From Verrucomicrobiales bacterium (GTDB taxonomy: Bacteria > Verrucomicrobiota > Verrucomicrobiia > Verrucomicrobiales > DEV007), in contig PAAG01000044.1 in assembly GCA_002698785.1 (NCBI GenBank), positions 1-41,939 on the forward strand: DNA of 41,939 nt, in the 5' to 3' direction. Under the pieces are notes generated by a model, which did not search any database, was not told where the DNA came from, and was given only the letters and a program-made list of their open reading frames with translations. This document shows positions 18,044 to 25,935 of this stretch, one piece after another (the stretch's first letter is position 1; every line of letters starts with the position of its first letter). The position numbers and the translations under genes were made by a program.

Positions 18044-18880
18044 ATGTTCGTAACCCGGTTTGCCCCCAGCCCCACCGGCCACCTCCACCTCGGCCACGCC
18101 TACTCGGCCCTACTCGCGTGGAACATGGCAAAAGAAGAAAACGGGCGGTTCATCCTTCGAATCGAAGACATCGATTTCAATCGCTGCACCCCGGAAAATA
18201 CCGATCAAATCTACGAAGATCTCGCATGGCTGGGCATCGAGTGGGAAACTCCCGTCCGGATCCAGAGCGAGCACAGACAGGAGTATACAGAAAAGGCCGA
18301 TGAACTCCGATCACGCGGCCTCCTTTACCCCTGCTTCTGCACCCGAAAAGACATCCTGAGGGAAATCGAAGCCGCAGGCGGGGCTCCCCACGGCAGTGAT
18401 GGCCCACTCTACCCCGGCACCTGCCGACGACTCAGCACAGACGAGCAAAACTCCCGAATAGCAGCCGGAGAAGACTACGCCCTCCGACTCGACCTCTCGA
18501 AATCCCTGAAAACAATCGGGCACACCCTCACCTGGCAGGACGCCATAAACGGCACTCAGCAGGCAAAACCCGAATTGTTGGGCGATGCCGTAATCGTCAG
18601 GAAAGACATCGGCACCAGCTATCATCTTGCCGTCGTGATAGACGACGGACTTCAGGGAATCACAGACATTGTCCGCGGAGTCGACCTTTTTGACTCCACC
18701 CACCTGCATTGCGTGTTGCAGGCGCTCCTCGGAATCACCCCGCCTACCTACCATCACCATAAGCTGCTGACCGACGACTCCGGACGCCGACTCGCCAAAC
18801 GAGACAATTCCATCACACTGAAAAGCCTTCGGGAAACCGGCAAAAGCGCCAATCAAATCAGGCAGGAACTCGGATTCTAA
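18044..18880 (+). CDS. gluQ: Glutamyl-Q tRNA(Asp) synthetase (GluQRS)
   Basis: At 278 residues the protein matches the short GluRS paralogue that lacks the anticodon-binding domain. It activates glutamate and attaches it to queuosine at position 34 of tRNA(Asp). Visible features are the N-terminal TRFAPSPTG, the HIGH-type HLGH (residues 15-18), LRIEDID, and the zinc motif C97-x-C99...Y123-x3-C127 typical of GluQRS. Also present are DDGLQGITDIVRG and the KMSKS-like RRLAKRD (248-254). The start is fixed by alignment of TRFAPSPTG to the extreme N-terminus. The Rieske gene follows after 13 nt and is probably co-transcribed. The Zn ligands and the missing C-terminal domain argue against a full glutamyl-tRNA synthetase. 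Confidence 0.93.
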   Translation: MFVTRFAPSPTGHLHLGHAYSALLAWNMAKEENGRFILRIEDIDFNRCTPENTDQIYEDLAWLGIEWETPVRIQSEHRQEYTEKADELRSRGLLYPCFCTRKDILREIEAAGGAPHGSDGPLYPGTCRRLSTDEQNSRIAAGEDYALRLDLSKSLKTIGHTLTWQDAINGTQQAKPELLGDAVIVRKDIGTSYHLAVVIDDGLQGITDIVRGVDLFDSTHLHCVLQALLGITPPTYHHHKLLTDDSGRRLAKRDNSITLKSLRETGKSANQIRQELGF

Positions 18881-18893
18881 GGTATCTTTCCCC

Positions 18894-19232
18894 ATGGCCG
18901 ACGACACCACCTTCCAGCGCATCGCCTCCTCAACCGAACTCGAAGAAGGAAAAGGAAAACCCTTCGAGCTTGAAGGACACCGCATCGCCCTCATCCGCCA
19001 TCAGGGAGAAATCTACGCCATAGACGACCTCTGCCCCCACGCCGACGCATCCATCGCATTCGGCCCCGTCGAAAACGGATGTATCGCTTGCCCCTGGCAC
19101 TTCGCCGAGTTCGACCTCGCTACCGGAGACGTCCTCAGCGGACCCGCCGCACGTGGAATCCGCACCTACGCAGTGAGAGAGCAGGGCGGAGAAGTCGAAA
19201 TCTGTCTAGAGAAAACACGCCCAACCACCTGA
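18894..19232 (+). CDS. Small Rieske [2Fe-2S] ferredoxin
   Basis: This 112-residue soluble protein has both Rieske cluster motifs, C47-P-H49 (LCPHADA) and C66-P-W-H69 (CPWHFAEFD), separated as in NirD-like and dioxygenase-type Rieske ferredoxins. No signal peptide or membrane helix is visible, so it should carry one electron in the cytoplasm. It begins 13 nt after gluQ, implying a shared transcript, although no metabolic link to tRNA modification is known to me. The redox partner is not in the window. The whole protein is one Rieske domain, so it is not an oxygenase catalytic subunit. Confidence 0.88.
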   Translation: MADDTTFQRIASSTELEEGKGKPFELEGHRIALIRHQGEIYAIDDLCPHADASIAFGPVENGCIACPWHFAEFDLATGDVLSGPAARGIRTYAVREQGGEVEICLEKTRPTT

Positions 19233-19326
19233 TAAATTGCGTAAAAATCGTTGACTCAGAGCCTCTTCACTGGCAACTTCCGCCCCCGCTTCTGTTTGGC
19301 AGGAGCAACCGATTTATTTCGACTAA

Positions 19327-19416
19327 GGTTCGGTGGCTGAGTGGTCGAAAGCGCTTCTTTGCTAAAGAAGTGAACCCGTGAGGGTTCCGTGGGTTCGAAT
19401 CCCACCCGGACCGCCA
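19327..19416 (+). tRNA. tRNA-Ser (anticodon GCT)
   Basis: The acceptor stem GGTTCGG/CCGGACC pairs fully with one T-G wobble. The anticodon arm is CTTCT-TTGCTAA-AGAAG with GCT in the middle of the loop. A long variable arm (AACCC...GGGTT) gives the class II shape of tRNA-Ser. The T-loop is TTCGAAT, the discriminator base is G and CCA is encoded (19414-19416). It lies 94 nt after the Rieske gene on the same strand. Confidence 0.96.
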
Positions 19417-19464
19417 TCAAATGGCCCGAGCCTCAGCGTAGCGAGGCTCGGGCCATTTGATTTT
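19417..19464 (+). terminator. Strong hairpin terminator directly after tRNA-Ser
   Basis: A perfect 18-bp inverted repeat (arms 19417-19434 and 19443-19460, loop AGCGTAGC) starts at the base after CCA and is followed by TTTTGGGG. It could stop transcription from both sides and would define the tRNA 3' end. The stem is unusually long and flush with the tRNA, so it may also be a mobile palindrome. Confidence 0.75.
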
Positions 19465-19633
19465 GGGGACCAGGATTCGAACTTCAGTTCGACTCGGAGC
19501 GTAGCGGAGAGAGCCGACAAAGCGAAGGGCTTCGCCCGTAGCGACTCGGATAATCCCACCCGGACAACCCGAAGTCACCCGGCCAAACCCGGCACGCATC
19601 CACAGCAAACGGCCCCCCTCTTTCATTCCCCCA
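19465..19633. repeat. tRNA-3'-end-like remnants and a palindrome next to tRNA-Ser
   Basis: No gene is visible here. On the minus strand, GTTCGAATCCTGGTCCCCA (~19466-19484) looks like a T-arm plus acceptor end of another tRNA and runs into the same hairpin. On the plus strand, 19552-19565 repeats 14 bases of the tRNA-Ser 3' part (AATCCCACCCGGAC, also 19398-19411). A small palindrome GCGAAGGGCTTCGC lies between them. Possible explanations are failed integrations at the tRNA 3' end or tRNA-derived repeats. Confidence 0.5.
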
Positions 19634-21808
19634 TCAAGAAATAAAAGAAGGCGGACGCGAGTCCTTCGCCCAGTCAGACGGCTCAGGTCCCATCTCCAGC
19701 GTCAGTTCCGCCTCAGCCGCAAACTCGCTCAATTTCAGGTAACACCGATCCAGAGGCCGTGAATTCAACCACGCCCGCTGCACATAATAGTGATCCTCCG
19801 CCTGGTTCAGCGCCTTCACCGTAAAATCGCCGCCATAGAGCTTCAGTTTCGCTTCTTCAAAAATCGGACTCCCGATTAGCATCACCGGCATCGCCGTCAC
19901 TGGGAAAAGTCCCACCGCATTCCACACATACCAGGACGACAACCCACCCGAGTCATCATTCCCAGGCAGCCCGCCCTTTCCAGTCGTGAACTGATAGCGC
20001 ATCACGCTCCGGACAATCTCCGCCGTCCTGTCATGACGCCCTGCATACAGATATGCAAAAGGCGTCTCCATATCCGGCTCGTTGTTCAAGCCTTCAAAAT
20101 TGTGCACCTCCTGCCCCTCAGCCGGCTCTTTGAATCCAAAAAACAAATCCAAGAGCTCAATAAACCTCTCTTCGCCCCCGGCGAAATTGATCCTCCCTAC
20201 CATGTCATGGAAAAAGCGGAAAGAGTAGTTCCAGTTTTCCCCCTCATAGTAATCCGACTCTTTCTTCATCAACCCCGTTTCAGGATCGAAAGCATTCGTC
20301 CAGAAATGCCCTAACGGAATACTCTTGTCGTAAATGATCTGGTCCCCCTGCCGCTTCGCCATCTGCGCGATACACCAGTTCGCAAAAGCAATATCCAGCG
20401 TGTGCGTCAGCGGCTCCACTACATGATTCCGCGCGAATTCTGCAAACTTACCACGGCGTCCCTTACCACTCAGCGAAGTCTTCCAGAGCAATCGCAGGAC
20501 ACCGTCCCAATTCCCTTCGATCCCGCGCATTTGTGCATCAGTCAGGATCATGTGGCACAACCCCGTCGCCTGTTTTGTAAAGCGATCCGGCGCGATATCC
20601 ATCAAATAACTGATCGGAAAGCCCCCCTCTCGATTTGCCACCTCCGAAAGAAACGCCACGAAATCCCTCCCGAACTCTGGCCACAGCGACATCACCAGCG
20701 GCAACTGCGTTTTATAGAGATCCCACAACGTCGATAGGTCAAAAAAGAACGGTCCCTCTTTCCCCGTGAACGGATTCTCATCCATGAAGTCGCCCGGCTT
20801 CAACGTCGTGTGATACAGCGACGTGTAAAAAATCTCCTTCAGCTCATCCGTTCCACCCTTCACTTCGATCTTCCCGAGCACCGAGTCCCACAGCGCCTGG
20901 GCCTCCCCCGCAATCGTATCGAACGACCTATCCTCCCCCCTGCCAATCGCCTCCGCCGACCGATCCGTGCAATGCAGCGAAAAACCAATCCGCACCTCCA
21001 TCGTCTCCCCCGGATTCTCCGCCTCGAACCAGATCCCAAACGGCGTCTCCGACTTCAACAAATCCTTATCCGCGACAAACTCTCCCTCACACTCGACCTG
21101 CTCGCCATCCTTCCAGATTCCCCACGCACGAATCGGCGTCATGCACCGGACATGGAAATAAAACGGAATCCCCTCCTGCAGAACCCTTCCGACACAGATC
21201 CCATCCTCATTAAAAGAAGCCCGCGCCTTCGTAGGATAACTTCGGGCACCACCGATTAACAAACCTCCCGACGTCAGATCAATTGCCACCTTTCCCGTTT
21301 TCCCTTCCGGGAAATGATACCGATGCAAGGCCGTCCGCTTCGTGCACGTCACCTCGAACTTCACATCCGATTCCACCAACTTCCCTGCATAATAGCCAGG
21401 CTTCGCCGCCTCATCCTCCAGCAAATACCTATCACCCAGCCCCGCCAAGCCATCACCACATAAAGGAGTCGTCAGGAGATAATTGTAATACATCCGGATC
21501 CGCCCCGTCCCCGACTGCTGAAAATGAGCCAACCCGAGCGCCTCGTGTCGCTCATAGAAAATCTCCGGAGGATCCCCACTCAGCGACACATCATACCTGC
21601 CGTAACCCGTCACATACGCCCCCGAATACGCACACACCGACACCATACCAAACGGCAACGTCGCCCCCGGATGAGTATTCCCCACAGGCGGCTTCGCACA
21701 CCACCATCGTTCAGCGATTCCCTTAGGTTCCGGGAGATCAGCGGCATCACACCCAAGAAACGGATCGACCCACTGTGAATTTCCAATATCAGACAAACTC
21801 TCTGGCAT
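19634..21808 (-). CDS. GH92 family glycosidase (alpha-1,2-mannosidase type)
   Basis: About 724 residues, the usual GH92 size. Family motifs in order are VDPFLG, PVGNTHPGATLPFGMV, LWDLYKTQLPL, YYEGENWNYSF, NNEPDMETPFAY and GGLPGNDDSGGLSSWYVW. GH92 enzymes are calcium-dependent inverting exo-mannosidases; the acid glutamate should be in YYEG (near residue 522) and the basic aspartates in GNDD (618-619). Most GH92 proteins have a Sec signal or lipobox, but none is visible here, so this one would act in the cytoplasm unless exported otherwise. I chose ATG 21808; the frame also allows GTG 21820 and TTG 21817, and none has a well-placed Shine-Dalgarno. No transporter or other glycosidase is adjacent. 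Exact linkage specificity cannot be read from sequence. Confidence 0.88.
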   Translation of the reverse strand: MPESLSDIGNSQWVDPFLGCDAADLPEPKGIAERWWCAKPPVGNTHPGATLPFGMVSVCAYSGAYVTGYGRYDVSLSGDPPEIFYERHEALGLAHFQQSGTGRIRMYYNYLLTTPLCGDGLAGLGDRYLLEDEAAKPGYYAGKLVESDVKFEVTCTKRTALHRYHFPEGKTGKVAIDLTSGGLLIGGARSYPTKARASFNEDGICVGRVLQEGIPFYFHVRCMTPIRAWGIWKDGEQVECEGEFVADKDLLKSETPFGIWFEAENPGETMEVRIGFSLHCTDRSAEAIGRGEDRSFDTIAGEAQALWDSVLGKIEVKGGTDELKEIFYTSLYHTTLKPGDFMDENPFTGKEGPFFFDLSTLWDLYKTQLPLVMSLWPEFGRDFVAFLSEVANREGGFPISYLMDIAPDRFTKQATGLCHMILTDAQMRGIEGNWDGVLRLLWKTSLSGKGRRGKFAEFARNHVVEPLTHTLDIAFANWCIAQMAKRQGDQIIYDKSIPLGHFWTNAFDPETGLMKKESDYYEGENWNYSFRFFHDMVGRINFAGGEERFIELLDLFFGFKEPAEGQEVHNFEGLNNEPDMETPFAYLYAGRHDRTAEIVRSVMRYQFTTGKGGLPGNDDSGGLSSWYVWNAVGLFPVTAMPVMLIGSPIFEEAKLKLYGGDFTVKALNQAEDHYYVQRAWLNSRPLDRCYLKLSEFAAEAELTLEMGPEPSDWAKDSRPPSFIS

Positions 21809-21938
21809 TTCCTGCAACACGTAAAAAACCCTAACCGAGCATAAGCGGTGCCAGAAAGGAAGTAAATGTCACGAACACCTCAGATTCAGGCGGTGGCGAA
21901 GACAGAAAGTAGGGCTCCAAATCCAAAGCGAAGAAGCT
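21809..21938. other. Upstream region of the GH92 gene, bounded by IS30
   Basis: This 130-nt stretch lies between the GH92 start and the left end of the insertion sequence. I see no gene and no clear promoter. The insertion may have separated the GH92 gene from its original upstream sequence. Confidence 0.35.
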
Positions 21939-21966
21939 GCTGATTTTCAACTGAAGCGCAACAGGG
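21939..21966 (+). repeat. IS30 left terminal inverted repeat
   Basis: Imperfect 28-nt end containing CTGAAGCGCAACAGGG, 22 nt before the transposase ATG. Confidence 0.6.
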
Positions 21967-21988
21967 CGACTGTTCGGAAGACATCGCC

Positions 21989-22951
21989 ATGAGGAAATAC
22001 ACCCACCTAACCGTAACAGAAAGAAGGCTCATCGGAATGTGGAAAAAGGAGCGCTTAGCGCTCCGGGAGATCGCAAGGAGGCTGGGACGCTCTCCGTCTA
22101 CCATATCGCGTGAGGTGAGACGCAACTATTCTGGTTGCGGCTATTGCTGCTATATTGCCGACGACCAAGCCAGGTGGCGAAGAGCTTCCGCTAGCCGCGT
22201 CCGGAAGAAGATCCGCCCCGGGAACGCCCACATTATCAGGGATGGTCTTGAGAAGCGGTTCAGTCCTGAACAGATCACATCGGTCTTCTACCGGGAAACC
22301 GGCAAATCGATCTCGGCGGTATCCATCTATCGCTGGATCTACAAATACCGTGGCGGAGGCCGACTGGGCCTCCGCAAGAAGCTAAGGAGAAAAGGAAAAG
22401 CATATCGGAAATACAGACCTCGCACCGCACTTCTCGAAAATCGAACCATGATCGACGAGAGGCCCGAATCCATAGCGGAAAAGCGCTACTACGGCGACTG
22501 GGAGGCGGACTTGATGCTCGGACCTTATCGGTCCAGACGTGCCCTCCTCGTACTCGTTGAGCGGAAAACCAAATTCACAGTGATCAAGACACTGAAGGAT
22601 CGGAAGGCAGAAACCGTCTCTCAAGCAATCGTAAAGGCACTGTCGCCCTATCAGGTTCGGTCTATCACCTATGACAACGGAAGCGAGTTCGCTCGCTTCG
22701 GGGAGGTTGCGATGCAGACCGACTCGAAGGCCTACTTCTGCCTACCCTACCATGCCTGGCAGAAAGGCCTGGTGGAGAACACCATAGGCCTGCTACGGGA
22801 ATACTTCCCAAAAGCAGCGAAGCGGCCTCTCTCTGCCCATTACCTGACCTACCGCAAAGTCGCCTCAGAGCTCAATCAGAGGCCCCGAAAAACGCTCTCG
22901 TTCGCTGCTCCGTGCGAGCTCGAACACCACCTTCTCGAAGCAAACAAATAA
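21989..22951 (+). CDS. IS30-family DDE transposase
   Basis: A full-length 320-residue protein. An N-terminal helix-turn-helix (LREIARRLGRSPSTISREV) is characteristic of IS30 and binds the element ends. The RNase H-like core carries GDWEAD (D170-D174), YDNGSEF (D229) and KGLVENTIG (E263); the 33-residue spacing from D229 to E263 fits IS30. The C-terminal segment LNQRPRKTLSFAAPCE is also typical. No stop or frameshift interrupts it, so the element may still be active. The ATG at 21989 is the first in frame after the left inverted repeat. Confidence 0.93.
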   Translation: MRKYTHLTVTERRLIGMWKKERLALREIARRLGRSPSTISREVRRNYSGCGYCCYIADDQARWRRASASRVRKKIRPGNAHIIRDGLEKRFSPEQITSVFYRETGKSISAVSIYRWIYKYRGGGRLGLRKKLRRKGKAYRKYRPRTALLENRTMIDERPESIAEKRYYGDWEADLMLGPYRSRRALLVLVERKTKFTVIKTLKDRKAETVSQAIVKALSPYQVRSITYDNGSEFARFGEVAMQTDSKAYFCLPYHAWQKGLVENTIGLLREYFPKAAKRPLSAHYLTYRKVASELNQRPRKTLSFAAPCELEHHLLEANK

Positions 22952-22991
22952 CTCGCCACCTGAATACACTATTCCTACACTCAAAACAGGA

Positions 22992-23019
22992 CCCCGTTGC
23001 ACTTCAATGTTCAATCTGC
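22992..23019 (-). repeat. IS30 right terminal inverted repeat
   Basis: Its reverse complement contains TTGAAGTGCAACGGGG, matching the core of the left end. It lies 40 nt after the transposase stop. Confidence 0.6.
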
Positions 23020-23091
23020 ATTCGCAAGCAAAATTCAACTGTATGTCCGTCCCTTTAAACTTTCGCTTTAAACTTTAAACTTTGGTCGCCT

Positions 23092-23264
23092 AGAGTTGCC
23101 TAGGGACAGCACTTTCAGTGGGCGGAGTTTGTGTTGAGGCGTTCGGAGATAAGTGAAAGCCAGCCAGATCCCGGAATGTCGGGCTCTCTGGGCCGTTACT
23201 AGCGAGAAGCTGCATCCGGTTTCAATTCTTCAAACAGATGGCATTTCGCCTGCTGTTGGTTGCT
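23092..23264 (-). repeat. Cassette-boundary spacer repeat, copy 2
   Basis: Apparently non-coding DNA immediately downstream of the SMI1/KNR4-like gene. It resembles 25936-26103: both start with AGAGTTGCC, continue with a GGACAGC...AGTGGG...GGA...GCGTTCG string, and end in GCTGTTGGTTGCT near the stop of an immunity gene. This copy also holds a hairpin (CCAGATCCCG / CGGGCTCTCTGG, 23164-23191). Just outside it, 23051-23083 has three to four iterations of CTTTAAACTT. Confidence 0.6.
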
Positions 23265-23270
23265 ACTTAT

Positions 23271-23915
23271 CTACCTACAATCAAGCCAACCAGACACTGA
23301 TACCTCCTCACCATCAGATGCAGTTTTGATGCTATTGTATAATGTTGCCCAGTTTCTCATGCCGCACTCAGCTTCTATGGCGATAAGGTTATCCACTTCG
23401 AATTCTCCCCCCAATATAAATGGCTGCTTTGGAAGCAACCGTTCATGAGGTAGAAGCTGCCCGTTTGCAATTTGCCATTCGTGAGCAAGAGGCCATCCGG
23501 TGTCTGCCTGATAATTCTCTAGTAGCACACTTGCCCATTCATCGAATGAGTTTGCATAAGTGGTTAATTCCCCTGTTTCCGGATTAAACTGAACGACTCG
23601 ATCACCCTCTATCCCGAATTGGACTCCAAACAGATCGTGCGCAAAGAAAATGGTTTCTGGATCTAAACAATCAGCATATCCGTTACGCCAACCCGATTGC
23701 AAATTCCAAGATTCGATTCCCTTGGTCTGTCCGATATCGCATGAGGGAAAGACAACAAGTGCTGCTTCGAACGCCACAAACCCGTTTTTGCCCTCCAACA
23801 AATCCTTCAGCGACTTCGAGAGTTCGCTTTTTTCTGAAAGTAATTGCGTCGATTGAGGGCTCTCGTTTGTGAGTGCCTTAGAACCGATTTCGATCAATTT
23901 GTCAATGCTACTCAT
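23271..23915 (-). CDS. SMI1/KNR4 (SUKH)-like probable immunity protein for the NucA/NucB-type tip
   Basis: 214 residues, no signal peptide. Its ATG overlaps the stop of the upstream orphan Rhs tip by four bases (ATGA), so the two are translationally coupled. The C-terminal half has the pattern FFAHDLFGVQFG, VVQFNPETGE, GWPLAHEWQ, RLLPKQPFILGGEFEVDNL, which I recognise from SMI1/KNR4-family proteins often found beside polymorphic toxins. Such proteins neutralise cognate toxins in the cytoplasm by direct binding. Pairing with the DNase tip is inferred from position only. A spacer repeat follows directly on the 3' side. Confidence 0.75.
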   Translation of the reverse strand: MSSIDKLIEIGSKALTNESPQSTQLLSEKSELSKSLKDLLEGKNGFVAFEAALVVFPSCDIGQTKGIESWNLQSGWRNGYADCLDPETIFFAHDLFGVQFGIEGDRVVQFNPETGELTTYANSFDEWASVLLENYQADTGWPLAHEWQIANGQLLPHERLLPKQPFILGGEFEVDNLIAIEAECGMRNWATLYNSIKTASDGEEVSVSGWLDCR

Positions 23916-25765
23916 GGGTCAATTTCAACTGGTGTACCATCAGGCGGTAATTCATCTCTCAATCGCCGACCGCTTCGGCGGTTATGTGATCGGTCAATTG
24001 GTTTTACGGAAATCTTTGATGGATCATCCGGCTTGATAGTAGCTGGTGGGAACTCGTCTCTGTCTTTTTCTGGGACTGTTGTCCTATTTTTCATCCTTTC
24101 CTTTCTCCTCGCTTTCGCACCTGCACGATCGACAACTCCAGTGACTCTTCCAACTTCCTTTGCGTGGTCGCGCGCTTCAGCAACATCATCGCCTTCTAAA
24201 AATTTCCCAATTTTTTCTCTTTTTTGACCATTGCCATCAGCATTATCCTTTACCGAGCCTTCTGGAGACGATCTTCCATCTGTCCTTGGGCTTTCAGCGG
24301 TGCCAATATTATCCCCCGATGTTTGGGTCCACCCTCCATCTTCATTCGACTCATAGGAACCTGCCTCGGTATGTACTGAGACCTCACCGCTTTTACCGGA
24401 GTTCGCAATATCTTGGGTCATTGCGAAGTGGTCGACTGACTCGGACTCTTTGGGAGTATAGCCCGTCATGCACGGTTTTGAAGAATCGAAACTACCAGGT
24501 GGTTGTTGAGAGACTTCGTAAATCTTATACCCAATTGCTACAGCCGCTGCTCCACCCACGACAAGCACCGTTGCAGGACCGCCTAATGCTGCTGCTCCTC
24601 CTCCTGCTGTAGCGCCTCCGCCACCTGTGAGCGGCAAAAGCATGGGTTCAAAGCCGGTAGTGAGCCCCAGCGGATCGAACTTGGTCCAGGGGTTTTGATT
24701 GACGTAGCAGTAGAGATTCGGTCCGTCGACGAAACCGGCCGGATCTTTAGACAGCCACGTCATCGTTTCGAGATCTCGGTAACGAAAGCCTTCACACAAC
24801 AACCCGGTCGGATCTTCGTCTTTGGTGTTGCCGCGCTGACGGTCTTTGTTTTCTCCGACTTCGTGGGTGCGGGTGCCGTCGGCTTGGTATTCGCCTTGCC
24901 AGGTGAAGGCGCCCGTATCGTCTGTCTTGGCGATGACGTCGCCTCGGCTGTTGTAGAAGTTGAAGCCGGCACTGTAGTTCGTGGTACCGACATCAGCACG
25001 CAAGCTGTAGAGCACTCCACCAACTCCCCCGCCCCAGTCGCTGCCGCGCACGAAGGTGACATCGGGCCGAGCGCTACCGCTAATATTTCCGGCGGTCGCT
25101 GCGGTTCCGAGTTGGCTGCTTTCCCATTCTTGCGTGCTCGTGCCTCCACTGAACACCAGTGAAGTCGATACTCCGGGATTGCCCTGGTTATCGACTCCCG
25201 CGCTTTCGTCGCGGACGATTCGGCGAGTTCGATAATCGTAGGCATACGTATACGTGTTGCTCGATCCACCTATGTCGTCGATGACTCCGGTGAGCCGGTT
25301 TTCTTTGTCCCAACTGTAGACGTCGTTTTCGGTGGTGGTCGATGCTACGCTGTTGTCGGGATTATAGGTCTTGAGGATGGCGTTGCGCTCGCTCCGGTTG
25401 CCATTCGCGTCGTATAAGAAGTTCACCGCTCGCAATACATTCCCGTTGGCGTCTTCTTCGGTGTAGTACTGGAGCTGGTTCCAACCGCCGGTGTAATCGT
25501 ATGTTGCCACCTCGTCGTCGGTGCCGTCGCCGTCGGTGTCTTTGCGGCGATCTGTCCGGTTGTTCGCGTCGTCGTAATCGTATTCGGTTAGGCTGACGGC
25601 TCCGGCGTCGCCGATGGTTTCCGCCTGGAGGCGGTAGAGGTTATCGTACTCGTTGAACACGGTCCGGGTGCGGAAGGTGCCGGGCGTGGCGAAGTCTTCG
25701 ATCTGTTCTTTCTGGTAGATCAGGTTGCCCGCCTTGTCCCAGGCGTAGTCCTGACGATACATCAT
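23912..25765 (-). CDS. Displaced (orphan) Rhs tip: partial Rhs shell with NucA/NucB-like DNase C-terminus
   Basis: 617 residues from ATG 25765. Residues 1-368 copy the end of the neighbouring giant Rhs protein (YD repeats, RPDVTFVRGSDWGGGVGG, FRYRDLETMTWLSKDP, FDPLGL) but lack its signal peptide and stalk. Homology extends ~60 nt upstream of the ATG and then stops abruptly; a TAG lies just beyond, so this is a cassette, not a full gene. After FDPLGL the tail is unrelated to the other tip: a Gly/Ala-rich hydrophobic segment, a polar region, then KDRDEFPPAT, HNRRSGRRL and LPPDGT near residues 566-612. These resemble the DRDE(W/F)P...NRGAG...PDGT signature of NucA/NucB nucleases. It may be silent until recombined into the main gene, or expressed at low level for coupling with its immunity gene. 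Confidence 0.82.
   Translation of the reverse strand: MMYRQDYAWDKAGNLIYQKEQIEDFATPGTFRTRTVFNEYDNLYRLQAETIGDAGAVSLTEYDYDDANNRTDRRKDTDGDGTDDEVATYDYTGGWNQLQYYTEEDANGNVLRAVNFLYDANGNRSERNAILKTYNPDNSVASTTTENDVYSWDKENRLTGVIDDIGGSSNTYTYAYDYRTRRIVRDESAGVDNQGNPGVSTSLVFSGGTSTQEWESSQLGTAATAGNISGSARPDVTFVRGSDWGGGVGGVLYSLRADVGTTNYSAGFNFYNSRGDVIAKTDDTGAFTWQGEYQADGTRTHEVGENKDRQRGNTKDEDPTGLLCEGFRYRDLETMTWLSKDPAGFVDGPNLYCYVNQNPWTKFDPLGLTTGFEPMLLPLTGGGGATAGGGAAALGGPATVLVVGGAAAVAIGYKIYEVSQQPPGSFDSSKPCMTGYTPKESESVDHFAMTQDIANSGKSGEVSVHTEAGSYESNEDGGWTQTSGDNIGTAESPRTDGRSSPEGSVKDNADGNGQKREKIGKFLEGDDVAEARDHAKEVGRVTGVVDRAGAKARRKERMKNRTTVPEKDRDEFPPATIKPDDPSKISVKPIDRSHNRRSGRRLRDELPPDGTPVEIDP
23915..24661 (-). other. NucA/NucB-like nuclease tip region of the orphan cassette
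   Basis: This is the variable part after FDPLGL, where autoproteolytic release is expected in Rhs proteins. It appears richer in A+T than the shell upstream, as is usual for horizontally exchanged tips. The hydrophobic stretch GGPATVLVVGGAAAVAIGY may help membrane passage. The DRDEFP aspartates/glutamate and the downstream NR pair are the candidate catalytic residues. Confidence 0.65.
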
Positions 25766-25825
25766 CGCTCCGGGGGCAGCGAGGGTACCGGGCTTGTGCG
25801 TGATGTTGGCGGTGCGGCGGCCCTT
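24662..25825 (-). repeat. Duplicated Rhs shell segment, orphan copy
   Basis: About 1164 nt homologous to 27547-28677 in the giant Rhs gene, from the RRTAN(V/I)THKPGT region to the last L of FDPLGL. Similarity is high at both ends and lower in the middle (GGWNQLQYY versus EKWNQLEGF). Some stretches are identical over tens of bases and could support homologous recombination. Confidence 0.85.
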
Positions 25826-25935
25826 GACTACACGCTCTCTCTACGCAAACTTCCCCGTGACATATCCCTGACAGGTCGCGTTTCTTACTCGTTTGTTTGT
25901 TGGAAGGTCGGATGAAGAAGTCCAATTGACCTTTC

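Larger units (their letters stand above)
21939..23019 (+). mobile_element. IS30-family insertion sequence
   Basis: About 1.08 kb, carrying one IS30 transposase between imperfect inverted repeats. The left end (21939-21966) and the inverted right end (22992-23019) agree at about 20 of 28 positions, with a shared core TGAAGYGCAACRGGG that resembles IS30-family ends. The exact tips and target duplication are uncertain, because no clean direct repeat is visible. The element lies at the end of the Rhs cassette array, next to the GH92 gene. Confidence 0.8.

Noticed and set aside
18894-19232. Subunit of an aromatic-ring dioxygenase
   Set aside because: The protein is a lone Rieske domain of 112 residues with no catalytic subunit gene nearby; a generic ferredoxin is the safer call.
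21901-23040. Target-site duplication of the IS30 element
   Set aside because: No matching short direct repeat flanks the ends as placed; the tips may be a few bases off.
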